NCBI GenBank assembly: GCA_022266195.1
Contig: WHVY01000003.1
Coordinates: 6,882,001 to 6,946,000, forward strand
From: Tetranychus cinnabarinus
Taxonomy: Eukaryota > Arthropoda > Arachnida > Trombidiformes > Tetranychidae
DNA: 64,000 nt
Direction of reading: 5' to 3'
Position 1 is the stretch's first letter. Every line of letters begins with the position of its first letter. A model generated the notes under the pieces. It had not been told where the DNA came from and searched no databases. It was given only the letters and a program-made list of their open reading frames with translations. Below, one piece after another: positions 37,104-52,100 of this stretch. A program made the position numbers and the translations under genes.

Positions 37104-40100
37104 ATGGAAACTTGTGACAAAACTTTGATTAAACTTGTCCAGTTTATTGGCAACAATACATCTCAACCTTCACGCGTTTCGTACAAGATATTTTGCCCTT
37201 GCCTTTTGGTTGCCGGTTTAATCAGCATTTTACTCAATGGTTTACTTGTTTTTGTACGCAACACTAGACGTCTACGGACCAGTCCAATGCTCATCTTATC
37301 ACTCAACTTGGCCACAACCGATGGAATCGCCTCTTTCTTTACCTTTATCGGAATCTTAAACATTTACCTTGGAGTTGTTTTCGACATTCGAGTTCATACC
37401 TGTTGGGTTCTCATCCTCGAAGTTTTACGTCTCTCTTCATTTTTCGCCTCAGTTTTGCACCTTTTAGCTTTAACCTGGCTTCACTATCAAGCAATAACCA
37501 ACCCACTCCAACACAGGTAAACCTTAACACTCCAACCTTTCCTCCCAACCAAATATCAAAAATAGTTCAACTTGATTCGAAATTCAGTTTTGACAAAAAT
37601 CTCAACTCAACATTTAAATTCAAGAATCAAATGAAATTTAAATCATAATAGTCTCAATGTTCACAAGCTCAGGTCTTTTCAAAAAGATTTCAATATTTGA
37701 TCTTTTAAGAAACTCCAAGTTGAATGCTTTCAAAATAATTAGTATTAATTTATGCAAAATGAGATTGAATCAAAAGTGTTTTTTAACGAACTGAAAATGT
37801 TGTTTCATTCAAAATTTAATTTCATTTCCTTTGCATATTGGGTTGAACTTTTACCAACCAGGGAAGGAATTTCATTGATGAAAATGAATTTTGTTAATGA
37901 AAATTGAATTAGAATGAAAACATAATTAAAAGTTAATCAAGAAAAATAATCACCAAATGAAGTGTACAATTTGAGCAAAATAGATTGCTGTTCTGTCGAT
38001 GAAACACTTTGCATAATTAAACTTTGGACAGTTACATGATACAAGAAAACACTCGATTTGATTGTTGAACCTTCAAGTTCAACAGTCAAAGTCAACAACA
38101 GTCCCTGTCGTTTCAATATTATTGAGCAAATAGAGAAGCACTGAGAGAGAGACGAAAAAGTGATTCCTCAACAAACGTTGCTCTCATGATAACAGTTTAA
38201 AGAGTTAACAAAAAAAAAGTGAAACTTTTTTTCAACTCAAAGCTCTTGATGTTAACCATTAAGGTTAGCTAATAACTGCAACAAATTGAATCCCAAACTG
38301 AGCAATTAAGATAACGTTGGGTGAACAGGGAAGGCAGAAATAGATTTAGCAATATTGAAACTCACACAAATAATGAGCATGGAAATTAGTGCTCAGAATG
38401 TTGCAAGTTTACTCACGTTAATGGGATCAAGATTAATTACCATTAGAGTGTTGATTGATGAACGGCTGGTAAAAAAGTGTTTGCAAAAGAAACAAAAAGT
38501 TCTGAACAAAATTATCGTAAAAGCTGCTCATTAACGAACCAAAAAAGTCTCACCATGAATCCAGTCTGATATTTAATAGATAATGAAAAATCCTCAATTT
38601 CATGTAAAACTATTAAATATTTAATCCAAATTAATCATTCTCAAACTCGAAATATTCATCTGGAATCGAAAAAAAAATTTCTGAAAATTCATTCGCAAAG
38701 GAAGTTCTAAAGTTTTTGTTCAAATTGTTCGCTTCGAATTGAAAATTAGTTGCTATTGATTGTTACATTCTGATGAATCTTCTCAGTTCCTGATTGAATC
38801 GGAACAAAATTTTTGTTCATTTTGTTGAATCTAAATTGATCATAATCTTGAATCTCGAACAAGGAAACTCTTTGAAAATTTTTCATCTGAAATCGAATTG
38901 AATTTTTGTGTTTTTTTCTCTCGATAATTCAATGTAAAATTTCATTCGAAAATGAAGTTCTAGGATTTTTCCAACAACAAAATTCGATTGAAAATTTGTT
39001 CTTATTGATTGATTCGTTTCAATTTCTCCCAGTTGTATGCTGTTTCAAGTTGGAACAAAAATGAATTTACTTTTTTTGTCATTGTTAATCCAAGAGATTA
39101 TCGCATTTTCATTTTCTGTTTGTAATGACTTTTTGGGTTTAATTTTCATGACAAGAATTTGAAAATTGTTGGAAAACCATTGAATCGTCAAATGGAAATG
39201 GTAAATTTGTTTGTCGAGTTGAACATGAATCTCTCTATATTTGCTGATGAAACCAACTTATTGATTATCTTTAATGCTATTTACATGTGAAACATGAATC
39301 CAAATGTTGAGAGTGTAAAAATAATAATCACTTTTCTGGCTCAAACTAATGTAATCACATTTTCATTACAAAAGCAAAGTTAGTTAACTTTGTTATTGAG
39401 GTTTGCATTGAAGATGAAAAAACAAAGCAAACTGCTTTTCTCACTGTAACATGTTTTTACATTGCCAAATGAAAAGTGTTTATATTTCGCTTACAGGTTC
39501 GTCCTTCTCATAATAATAGCTCTCAACGTAAAAAAACAAGTTGTTAGATGAGATCATGAAAGGGAATTTTATATATAAAAAATATCTCTTTTGTCTCTTC
39601 ATCTTTTTCCATCTTATTTCCTTCTTCACAGTAAATTTCATATTGTTACTGTTAACCTTAAAATTGTAATATTATTAGTGCAATGAGAGCAACAAAAGTA
39701 ACATTAGAGGAAGAAGAAGAAGAAGAAAACCTGAATATTCTCAGAGTAATTCAAGAATTTACTTTAAATGAGAAGGAAAACTAGAGTTGAAAGAGTTTCA
39801 AGAATCAATGATAACTCAGGAAAGTAACTATTATGATGAACAAAAGATAAACAAATATAGATGAACAATATTTCCAATTGAATTTAAATTCAATTTGTTT
39901 CAACATTTCAAGTTGTTCAGGTTATTCAAACTCGAAAGTCGAAAATTTCATTGTCTAGTTTCAACTGATGATTCGGTTGTTCACAAGAGAAATGCTTGGG
40001 AAATGCAAAACTTTATTGGCAATTAATAGTCGAGAGTTGATGGAATGACTGGGAGTGAAAAATATTAGCAAAGAAAAAGGTTTACAATAGCAAGTAATAA

Positions 40101-43100
40101 CTGTTATATGAGGTCATTTGGTGTTTATACAGTCAACAGTGATTCCAATGAATTCATCATGATGCTGGCAAGAACATTACTCTTGAAGAATTTTCGTTTC
40201 TCCTTTTTTTCGTTGCCAAGTTGTTCCAATACAGTTATTAGTTTTTGCCTCTTTACTCACCCTCAACACATTGGAATAAGAATCTTCTCTATCGAATGAT
40301 TTGCTTTGACATTTGAATGAAACTTTTGTTTTTCCGTTACCAGTTAATTATTGGACATATTGTATGAGCAAATTGTGATTCGTTAACATGACACAGAAGA
40401 TGAAAAATAATATCGCAACTGACTTGCCATTTAGAGGCAGAATTGATAACAAAACATGAAATGGAATGAATAAAATGAATGATCAGAAAAAAAAGTTCAA
40501 TCAACCGTTAAATGAAACAATTGGCAAGAAAAGGGCAAAAGAACAAGAAAAGACGAAAAAATGAAAATAAGATGAAATCGAAGTGTCATTTGAAAAATGT
40601 AGTGACCATTCATGGTTATATATCATGGCATGAACTCAACTCGTGTTTCAACCAGAACAAGAGGCAAACCTGATCAATGTTGCTATCAACAACTTCATCC
40701 CATTTCCTTGGTCAAATAACTTTAGCTTTCATTCAATTTATCAACATCAAAAAATGAAAATGCTAGCGAATCATTTATAACAATAATTATAGCTTTGATG
40801 AATTGTTGCCTTCACTGTTCATACCAAATGGGACAAAAATGAAGACAAAAAGAGTTTCAGTTTTGCAATGAAAAATAAGGCGATTGGTCAAGGGATGCAT
40901 CCAAGTCCAGCTGTGCAACAGTAATGACCAGACGAGATCAACTTGGCTTTACTTTTGGCTATCCATTATTGTACATTGGCTTTGAGCATTGCAAATTATC
41001 TGTTGGTTTTCTGGTAATGATGATCAGAATAATAATCCATTTCGGTTGAATAAGTGATTCGTGTTGAGCAAAGGAAAGAAAGTAACTATTTTGGGAAAAT
41101 ATTTTCTCAACTCTTTTCTTTATTGAACAGTTTGCCATCATTAAAAAGTATCACAATGTAAATAGTTTTCGAGATTTTAGCCTATTTTGGGTTCTTTCAA
41201 TCTCGATCATCTTCTCCGCCTTTAATTAAAATGATCGAGTTTTACCAATCAGATGAATGTGTTACATTTGATTATAAAATGCTAATGCTGACAGACACAA
41301 TTGACAGCATCATTATCAGTTTATTCAATAGTTATCATGAATTTTCTGGGTGATCGTCATTATCGTACGTAGCTATCAATTAGTTTAACAAAGCAAATTG
41401 TCTGTGTGTGTGTTATTGACATAAACATAAGAGAACCACAGAGAAAAGGAGAATTATCTTTCAGGGCAACATTTATTCACTGAATAGCAAGGGAAACAAA
41501 ATGCAAACATTTGAAATTCCCATATTCTAAACAGATATTCTTTTCTGGAATATGAATAAATTGATGTTCAACTATGAAGATGGAAAGATGAAAAAGTGAA
41601 AAAAGCAAAGAAAAAAAAGCATAAATACTTGCATAAAAATTTAATGTACTAACGGATGAGTGATAGTGAAAGCTTTTTTTGCTCACTGAATCTGAAGTAA
41701 ATTTTGAAGTTCTTAAAGTTAATTGAACAGTTAATCAATCAATCATTAGCGGGGAATAAAATTGTTTAAATTGGGCCTACAGGGCTATTCAGCTAATAAG
41801 TACGTCGTACAATGTGAATCGAGTATAGTTAAAAAACATTTACGTAGGTATTAAAGCAGTATTTTCATGTTGTTACATTGAAACTCTTTCATGTCATGAT
41901 ATTTCCTTGTTCTTTCATTGTTGGACCTAACCAATTCAAGATTCTACCTGGATTGCAACATGCCAAAATATTTGACAGAATTCTGTCATCTTTTTGTTTG
42001 TGGAGAGTAGTAGTAGAAATACACAATATCAGACAATTTATTGGAAAGTGCTCGACACTGCTTGATTATCTTACCATTAATCATTATTATTATTAATGAT
42101 ATTATTATTATTTATTAATTTTTTCTAATGTGAGCATAACTTTAAAAAAATGAACAATTTTTACATTCAATTGTTGGATGGTGAGGTTTAAAGCATAAAC
42201 TGTATTGGAATAATGGTATGGGAGTAAGTTAAATCCATCTTGATCTTCCAGTCTTCTGTTTGATTCTTTTAGCGATCTCTTTAATTTCTTTTACCAGGAA
42301 AACATGAGCATAGTTCGTCTATGGGTATGTGCTGTTACTATAAGTTTAATGTATTTATGCATTTTTAGCCTGACCAACAAATTCTCAATAAAAACGCGGT
42401 CAAAACTAATGCTCATTGTATCTATGAACTGATTTCAGCATCCAATGATTTATAGAAATAAATAAATCTTTTACTTACATAAGAAGACGGGGATCATAGT
42501 TTGGTTTGGGTCATCTTGATCTATAAATTCTATCACGCCATGGAAAAAATGCTGAAGATGTAAAAAAGGATTCCTTTGAACATTCTAGTTGATTTGAATT
42601 ACTTTTTAACTTAACTACTTTTTTGAATGAAATTAACTAATTGAAGTGCTAAAAATAAGAGAGTTGGCTAGATAAGCTTGCAAACAATCAAGTAGGGGTT
42701 ATACCTATTTTAAAACATAGGGAACAGTTGTAACCTTATAAGGTGTTGAAAATCAAGATAATGATGCGGATTAGAAAGGTAATATGTTTAACAAATTTAA
42801 CTTCAGAATAATGAGGGTAGAAGTTTTTAGTATTGCCATCGTAAATGTGAATTAAGTTTGTAAATGTTAAAGTGATTAGTTTTATAGAAATAAATGGAAT
42901 TCAATTATTAGTAGAATAGTAAAAATGATATTTTACAGTTAGTTTTGCTCAATTGGCGATCTTGCCAGGATGAATAAAATAAATAAATGAATAAATAATG
43001 GATAAATAAATCCACCTAGTTTTTCTTGTTTATTTGTTCTATTGTGTTGAGTTAAGTGCTTTGTTAAGTGAATTTAACAATTGTATTGAGTTATTTTGGC

Positions 43101-46100
43101 TAAAATTTATACGTATCTACCGAATTGAAATCAGTTTTCCGAATCTACCTTGGATCGACCTTGTAACAATCGTCAACAATAAAAATGGGCGATAAAATAG
43201 AACCAGCCTTGCTAACTGGAGAAATAAAAAAGACTCCTTTTATTTCCATGTAAATTTAATTGACTTTGAATAAATCTGGACCGAGATCAGAAAGATAACT
43301 TGCAATTGCTTTGATAACTGATACTATTATTTTTTGTTTTACTAGACAGTTTATGCAATTAACAGCCACACTTTACACTGAAAGGTAGTGTTGCCCAAGA
43401 TTGATTTAAATGATTCATAAAGATTGAGAGATAAGATAAGACTTGGTTAGGGAAAGTATTTCAATACTTTAATTTTTCATTTTTCAATTTTGTTATAATC
43501 CCTTAAAATTATGAAACTCTTTTGTTTACTGTTGTCACAGTTATATGGTCAGATGACTATGCAGCTTCTTTCTTTTTCCTAAATATTTCAATATTTCCTT
43601 CCGTTTAAATTAGTATAAATAACTGTGCAACAGTTGAGTTAATTTATGTCTAATTTATGTAATTTTGGCCTTATTGTGCATCTCAAAGTACTTAGTTTGA
43701 CCCTTGCCTTAACTGCTGAAATAATTCATCTTATTCTGTTTTAATAAATTTTGTTTAATTGATTTAAGTATCTGAGTTAAATCTATTGTGTCCTTAGTAT
43801 TTCAATACTTCTTGTGGTTACGCCAGCCTAAGTATTTTAATACTTCCGTGAACTGAACTCTATGCTAATTATTAGCCCTTTCTCGATCGTATTCCTGATA
43901 GACGCGATCTACCTAATCGCATTCTTTGTGCCTGTTCTGATTATAATAGTCACTCTGCGTGCTCTTTGGTTTGAATACGAATCTTAATCCATTATTCATT
44001 TCGATCAATTTCTTTGCGTATTTCAATACTTGTGTGAAGCCCTGGTTTTGAGTTCAGATTTTGGCTCAAAATCTTCGATACCCGATAGCCTGATTTGCCC
44101 AAGATATTAAGTGCTGTTAAAAGCCAGTAAGCTTGTTTACTCATTGTGGTCAAAACTTGTTTGTCCTGTTGGTCAGATCTAGCTAGCTTAAGAAAGCTTG
44201 TTCCCGTTGTTAAAAGATTTCAATCTTTGGTTGAGCTGTTAAAAGTAAAGTTTACTCTAACTTATATTCTTGAATTTCGTGGTGATCCTAAAAGAACCTG
44301 ATAACTCAGGATTTGAAAGGCTGAGTAGTCTTCTGACTGTTAATAAAGAATTTCAATTCTTGGTTTAATTGTGCAAATGAATATTTCTACCTTTCAACAC
44401 TTCTTTTAAACAAATGTACACAAATACACAAATCTTAACATGTGTTATAAGGATATTCCTTATTGCATGATTTAGCTTCAGATTTTTTAATGACTTGAAT
44501 CATGATTGTAGGTGCCACCATGTGAAATTAACATTATCAGAACAAATAAAATATATTTGCTCTGTTATCGAGTTTATTATGTCCCATTAAATCTCAAGTT
44601 CACAGATTTTATAATGGTTCCTCTAGTCACCAGGACGACAAAACTCAAATGTAATGATTCCTTTTTTACTTTGTCTGCAACTAAAAGAGCGGAGATCGCT
44701 ATCTCCTACTACACCATGCCAGTTCACCCGAGGTGACTCTTGACCATTAGGAAAAGGCGAAATTTATTGCTCTATTTGCTTGAACTATTTATTAAAGCCA
44801 AAAAGTTCTACAAGATTCAGTAAAAAGAATTTAACAGGAAACATTACTGCACTGACGATTGGTAAAAGTGTGGAATTAACGGGCCTTGTGGTATTTGAAT
44901 TTCGCATCTAAGCACCTTGTATTTTTGTCTTAGTCTTGCTAAGTTTCTTATGGGTCAAACATATGAAGTTCAGGCATTAGTTTAAGTTAACTCGTTCCGA
45001 GTCTTCATGTATAAATCGAACATTGTTATACAAGGATGCTTTTCAGTAGATAAAAAGTGCCAATTTTTAGCTGCTGATACGCACTTTTGGGTGAGTTATA
45101 GAGTGTCAAAGTTAAAAATTCACAAAATTTTTCAAGGTAATAATTTTATTTCAAACCCAAATTTTTATATACCATTCATGAATTTACAACGAATTAAAGT
45201 GTTTTTTCTCGAAAAAACACTTCAGGCATAAACATTTTCTACAGTTTTGCCATAAACATTGTATAAAAGAACCACGATTAGAACTGCATTGAGTACAAAT
45301 CATTTGATCTGGTTCGAAGCAAATTTCTTACAATCCTTCGAAGCGAACCGCCTCGACTAGAAATCCGCTGTTGGCACAAGCATAGCAGAACATCGGGCGA
45401 AAAAGTGGTGATTGAAATTGATTTAGAATCAATGAATTCATTGTAATAATAGATTCACGAGTTTGAAGATCAATAGGCGCACGATCTAGAATAACTCTCT
45501 CCTGAAATCTCTTCACAAAGTCTTTCCATTGCCGAAATGTATATACATCTAATGGCTGCATCAGACTCGTAGCACCTTCAGGAATAAAGAATGTTTTTAT
45601 GGTTTTTCCTTCAACTTGATAAAAGGATTCGTCCTTGTGTCCTGTCCAAGAATCCAGGAATAGAACTTTTTTTTCGCTAAAAGATCTTATTATTACCAGA
45701 TGTTTTCCAATTATATAAAATAACATTGTTTATCTTCCATTAGTTTATCAGATTTAAATTGTAAATTAGTTGTTAAAACTTTCTATAGCCTTGGAGATAA
45801 CAAATGTTAGTTCAGCACCATTCAATATTGTTTGAAAAATCCCAATGAGGTCAATTTGAATATTTAACGACTTTCAACACATAAAGAAAAGTTTAAAAAA
45901 TTTTGTGAATTTTTAACTTTGACACCCTGTAACTTACGCAAAAGTGCGTATCAGTGCATCCTGGCAAGATCGCCAAAATGCACAAAGTTATTTAATAATA
46001 ACTTATTTCACATTAATTATAAATTGTTTACTTTATTTTTTATGGACAAACAAGTTGACTTTTACATTAAAAGTAACCAAACTAAACTAAACTAAATTAT

Positions 46101-49100
46101 CAAACTTTATTAACATTTACCTTCTTATGCTTTTTAAAAATTGCATACTCTTTATCCTCAACATCATTATCATCGTTTTCTATTCTGGTGCCTGAAAAGC
46201 ACCTTAAACAACCTTAAGTCTAATTTGATCTAACTTACCAACTCTCTTATTTTTAGCATTACTAACACGCGTTATGAATTTTGTAACTCTTCTTGAGTCA
46301 AGACCTTGCTTTTCTTGAACGCAGCTATCCAATCAACACGGCTTTGAAACTGAAACAATCGATTTCTCTTGCTTTTTCTATAGCATAACAATTGATATCA
46401 TGCATGCACAAGAAATCTGATCCAGCACGGTCAAAACTCTAAACAACATAAGCAATTATTTTAACAATTTTTACCTGAAGGTTCCTCCGGTTTGGACATA
46501 CCCTATCATCCGTGGTATGTATCAATTTGAATATGTTTTGTAAAGTTGTAAATGACCATGATGGACGCTCTTTTTGAAATTCCAAAGCTCTGCGGTAATA
46601 TTCATATGTTAAATACGTGCCATTAGGATCCTATTATGGTTCGTAAACAACATATGATGAGTCATCCGATGCTGATGAATCAGTTACTACCTCCGCATCT
46701 CATACGTATATTGAGCATTCTTCTCAACTTCAATCAATATATTGCTGATTCTTTAGCTGATTAGCAAAAGCTAATCTTTCTTCGATTCCAATTTCAAGGG
46801 CTGAAGCATCTTTCTTTGTTTAGAGGCTTAAAATTCTTTCAAGCATCTTTTTTGTGATAGCATTGCTACCTATGAATTCGATGGAAAACGCTTTAAGGTT
46901 AGAAGAGAGCAAGAAGATACATTATAGCACCAAGTACTTAACATTACATTACAAAAATACCATTATAATCTAAAAGCACTGGTGATTGTGGTGCTGCAAA
47001 TGAAGACGCAGATAACGACGCAGAAGACGGGGAATTTAGCAGAGGGTAAAGCTGCAGCTTTAGCTGAGGAAGCAGAAGCTGAAATTAACGGCACATGAGG
47101 TAAAACAAAGGGCTTAAACCCAAATTTTTCAGCAGCTCTGCTCTCTGTTTCTCTCTTCTTTCATTTTGAATAATAGTCACAGAGTTTACTTACAGTTTGT
47201 TAGTTGTTTAGGCATAAGATAGACTATTTTGTTTTTACCTTTTCATGGCAAATCGTTGCCAACTTCAATGGATGAAGACCAAAAGAATAGGGGGAACTGC
47301 TTAGCTTGAAATATTTTTCTTATGAACATGCATGGTGTAGAACTTTATGCTCAATTCGTTTTTTGAATCCATTTTTCAAAATAATTTGTCGTTGGCGAGA
47401 TATCATGAAATAACGTTTAAAATGCATGGGGACGAATAGCAAAATAATCAAAGGTGAAACCACTTTCTAAATGATTTTCCAGATGTAGAATTCAATTCTT
47501 TTTTTAGTGAAGAGAATCATTTTGATTTAAAATGCCGCAAAACTGGGCATTTTTTGATTTTTCAATGGCGCAGAACTATTACCTTTTTCATAAAAAGGCA
47601 AGTTTGCGGCATTTAGATCAAAATGAATCCCTTCACTAAAAATCAGAATTGAATTCTACATCTGGAAAAATCATTCAGAAAGTGCACAATAGATATTGAA
47701 AACTGTGCAAAATTAATTTCAGAGGCTGTATATCTAGCTCTCGAGATGATCCAGAATCGCTAAAATTTTGTGTTAAAAAATTATGAGAGATAATTAGCTT
47801 GTTTACAACAAAGACTGAATTATTATTTGAATAAAGGTATAAGAAGTATTTTCTTCTAAAAGTATTCATGCTTGTTACTCTTGTTATTTCCTTTGGCCTC
47901 TATAGTTCACAAAAAATCTAGAGTCCGGCACTCGAACTGTTTGACTTGAAATCAAAAAAATTACGGCGTTTATCTCTGTCCACCCAGTATTATGCGTTTA
48001 ATGAACGTTAACTAATGCAGGGTGCAAAAAATTTAGCTCTCCTCAACATTGGTTACAACAGAGTGCAAGGATTCGTTATTTCTTACTTTTAATTTTTTCT
48101 GTTTCCACACTCTGAATTTTTTAATCACATTGACATTAGAATCCACATCATTTTTCTCTCTATGTTGACAGCCATTGTCAATAAAATACTCTTTTAATGT
48201 CTTTTAGCTTTTTCTACCAAATTCAAAGTCGAATCATAGTCAATAGATTTTATCCTTGCTACAACCGAACTTTGCACCGACAAATAATTTGCTAGTAATA
48301 CATTACTAATGCCAATCATTGTTATTTTTGTAGGAATACGAATTTGATGCAGATTCTGTGGTCCAATTTTCATCCATTCAAATAATCTTTGTATTGCTTG
48401 AAATTTTTTAGACTTTAATAACAATTTTGATTTAATATTTGCTCATCAATTTGATGACATGAATCAGAAACAATATATTGGCATAGATACAGGAGAAAAT
48501 GTTAGTGGCTAGAGAAAAATGTGAAATATGAAATTCGCTCTTCAGTGAAAACTGTGAAAAGGAGAAAAAATTTAGTCAACTTTTATTAAAACAAGCAAAA
48601 ACAGACGTCAATAAAAAGTGATTCTAATAACACCAAGCAATCATTTAAAAATGAATTGAATCTTTCAAATTTTTTCTTTGAAATAATGATAGATGAGAGC
48701 AAAAAGTGTCTCGAGAAACTCAAGATACAAAAAGATTTTCGGTGAAAAGATTGAAATGGAAAAGCTGAAAACGAAATCTTTGACTATTCAGTTGCTCATG
48801 GATGTTGAATGGTAATGATGAATCTTGTTCAGCCGGATGTTAACAGAACAGGAAATATTTATTAGCAGTTCTTAGAGTAAAAACTTTTGAGCACTATTAA
48901 TGGGTGAGATGAAGAGGAAAAATAAGGAAAAGAAAAAGAGAAAAGAGAAAAGGCGAGAAAAAGTTCATTAAGTTGTATAAAGTAGCAAATGAAAAGTAGG
49001 AATAAATGAGGAAAAAATATGCACATTATTGTACAAGAAACTGTTTCTTATTCACAATAAGATTACCTTTCCTTCATGATAAGTGTTTATTATTATTATT

Positions 49101-52100
49101 ATTTTTCACTTCACTTCACTTTCATCTCTTGTGCTAATTTTCATTTCCAATGATGTTTATGATTAGAATAAATGATTTATATTTTTAGCTCATCTTCTTA
49201 TTATCATGATAAAAGATGCTCCAATTGTTGGTTTATGGAAGCAAAAAATTTGTAAAACTTGGAGCAAAAAAGATTCTCATAGGCATTTGGATAATATTTA
49301 TTAGATATTACATTTTTGGCTCATGATTATCAAGCAAGATGATAACTTTAACTCCCAGGCAAAGAGTCAGGGAAGGCAAAGGGAATGCAAAACAAGTGGC
49401 AGAAAAGGATAACTCGAGGAAAGCAACTAGAGCAACTCAGTCTTTTCGTTGCTTCTCTTTTCTTTTCCAAGTTGTTCACTTTTCCCTCGATTCCTGTTCA
49501 TTGCATAAACATTTGAAAAGAGAGTCAACCTTAATTCATAAAATGTAAATTATATTTTCCCTTTTCCTTTCTTTTCGCTTCTCTCGTCTTATTATTAAAA
49601 ATAAATTGTTAAAATGGAAACACAACTTTTCTCACTTTGCAACTCTTTGAATAAACGTTTTTTTCCCCAACTTTATTGAAACAGTTTAACATAGCATTTC
49701 CATTTGACAATATTTATGCATAAAAACAATTTTCCTTTGAACTGCTTTTCTTTTCGAGGGAAAAAAAATTTCTCCAACTTTTCCTTCTGTCATGATGATG
49801 GATGTAAAGTGGGCTTTCCAGTGTCAACTTTATTTCCACCAGATGAACATTGCAATGGAAAAGGGTAAATATTTGATTTCCATGAGGCATTTGCACCCTC
49901 GAACGCGCCTGTTTCTTCCCTAAAGAGATCAACAAAAACTTATTAATGCTGTAATACATGCAAGTCGAGGTTGAAAGAAATTGCTTTTTTATCGTTTCGT
50001 GATTCAATTTCGTGCAATCCAAGGCTATTGGAGATCACTTAGAAATTTCAATTTTCGTTTCAATTTTTATGTCTTCTTGATATGATATTGATCTTGTTTC
50101 TTGATCGATTGATCAGTTATTGTTGCACCATTAATGATGACAATCTACACGTACTCATTGAACAATAAAACTAGTTAAAACTATAGTTGTACCAACTTGA
50201 GTTGGATTTTGACGAAAATTAGTTTCTCTATTTTCATGAAATTTTCTTAATCAATGAAGTTACTCAAGATTTTGATGCATTTTCAACTCGACTCAATGTC
50301 AAGTTTGCTGAAACATTTTGAAGTGAAAAGTTATTATAAAGAGTGAAATATCAATTCCAACAAAAGTGCTGAGAAAGCAAATTTAAAGTTATTAAAGTGA
50401 AATGCAAAGCAATTTGCTGATGAAATGATCCAAATTTAGAATCACAATTGAACCATTAAATTAGCCGAATGTAATAACATTAAAAAGGCAATTCGAACTT
50501 TTGCCATCAATGGAATCATGATTACCATGAAAGAAGCAAAAAGAATGGCACAAGATGAACAAGCATGACCAAGAAAAAAAGTCGATGATTAAACTGGATA
50601 CAGCGAGTTGAGTGGAAATAGGTAAAGGATAAATCGACATTTATCAGCATCATGATGTAATTATGATATGAAAGTGTTGATGTTATTATTGTACAACTTG
50701 ATTTTGGTTTCTTTAACTTATTCTCATCATTATTATCCTTTCATCTTTTCCATCTTCCACTTTATCCTCTCTTTCAGCTCAAATGATTTGTCTCTTTATC
50801 TTCTTCTCGGCAAAGAAGAAGAAGAAAAGAAGAGAAAAAAGAGAAAAAAAAAGAAAAGAATTAAAGTGAAAATGAAAATATCGTAAAGCTGACAGGGAAT
50901 GATATTAAATTGTTTATCGATAATTGTCTTGTCCACAGTTTCACTGGAAATACATTTGACATGGTTAAATGATTGGTTAATATAGTTAATAGACGCAATT
51001 CATGGACTCATGGCAACTCATTTTATCCCACTCTTTACATCAACATTGAGTAATTGTTTCAACTCTTTTCATTTTCTCTTCAATTTCGCTCTTTTCTTCT
51101 CTTCTCTCCCAAATTGAAGTTATTTATTCAAATTGTTTCCTCCAATCACCATTTAACAGCAATAAATCACTGTTGAAACCTTTAATGTAATTTACTATCA
51201 TTCTGACTGGGAGTGAATTCCCTGTACAATCAAAGTCTCTTGCTTTAGTCAACCTTCTTTATCCATTATCATTCATCAAATTTCATCTCTTCATTTGCTG
51301 TTTATGTTTATCTGTGAATGAATGGAAATGAGGTTTTTCCGAATTTTAGTCAATTTTTCAATTCCATCATTTTCATTGATTCCATCCAATCAAATTTGAC
51401 CCTTTGAGTGTTGCAATTGCAATTACAATCTAATTAGAATTGCAAGTGTTCATATGAATCAATCATTGGAAATATAATGTTGACTAAAGGAAAACAAATT
51501 TCCATCATTTTCAATGGATCGACGATTTTTGGCCATTCATAGTTGATGTAAAGGGTCAACAAGATGAAATGAAAAGTTTGATGAAATTAGTTGATCAATT
51601 ATCTGATATTATATGATCTTGCTTCAACTTGTGATTACTTTCATGATAATCTGCAGATTGGGACTTTGGTTCATGTCAATGTCAACAAGTATTGTGATTC
51701 AATTTTACAGTGAGAATAGGGAAAATCGGAAAGACTTTAAGGAAAGTTTCTTATTCAATTATCATCTCTTTCAGGTTCATTTCAAGTGGTGAGTCAAAAC
51801 ACGAAACTCTAGAAGAAAAAGATAAGAATTTTTCACTTCTTTCAGATAACTAGTTTTGAATATCATCAAGTTGCAGCAAAGTTGAAATGACAATTCCAAG
51901 TTGAGCTTCCAACTTTTTGGAAAAATCACTTTTTCTCTCTTCATCTTTTTATACCTTTTTGTTCAACTTGAGAGAATCGAGTTCTAAAATTGTAAAGAAA
52001 TATTCCATTTCCTTTTACCTTCTTCCGGTTGATCAAGTTGATCATTTATATTGATTCAATTATCCTCTTTTCGTCTCTAAAACTTTGATCAACTCAATAT

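Noticed and set aside
42953..45976. A 3-kb autonomous transposon defined by the perfect 20-bp inverted ends
   Set aside because: No target duplication is visible, similarity continues outward from the 20-mers, and the inner 881-bp unit has its own ends; two inverted old copies explain it better.
48194..48424. 76-aa minus-strand ORF with a fairly protein-like sequence
   Set aside because: Single short ORF with no motif, acceptor or partner exon; mentioned under the intron entry but not called a gene.
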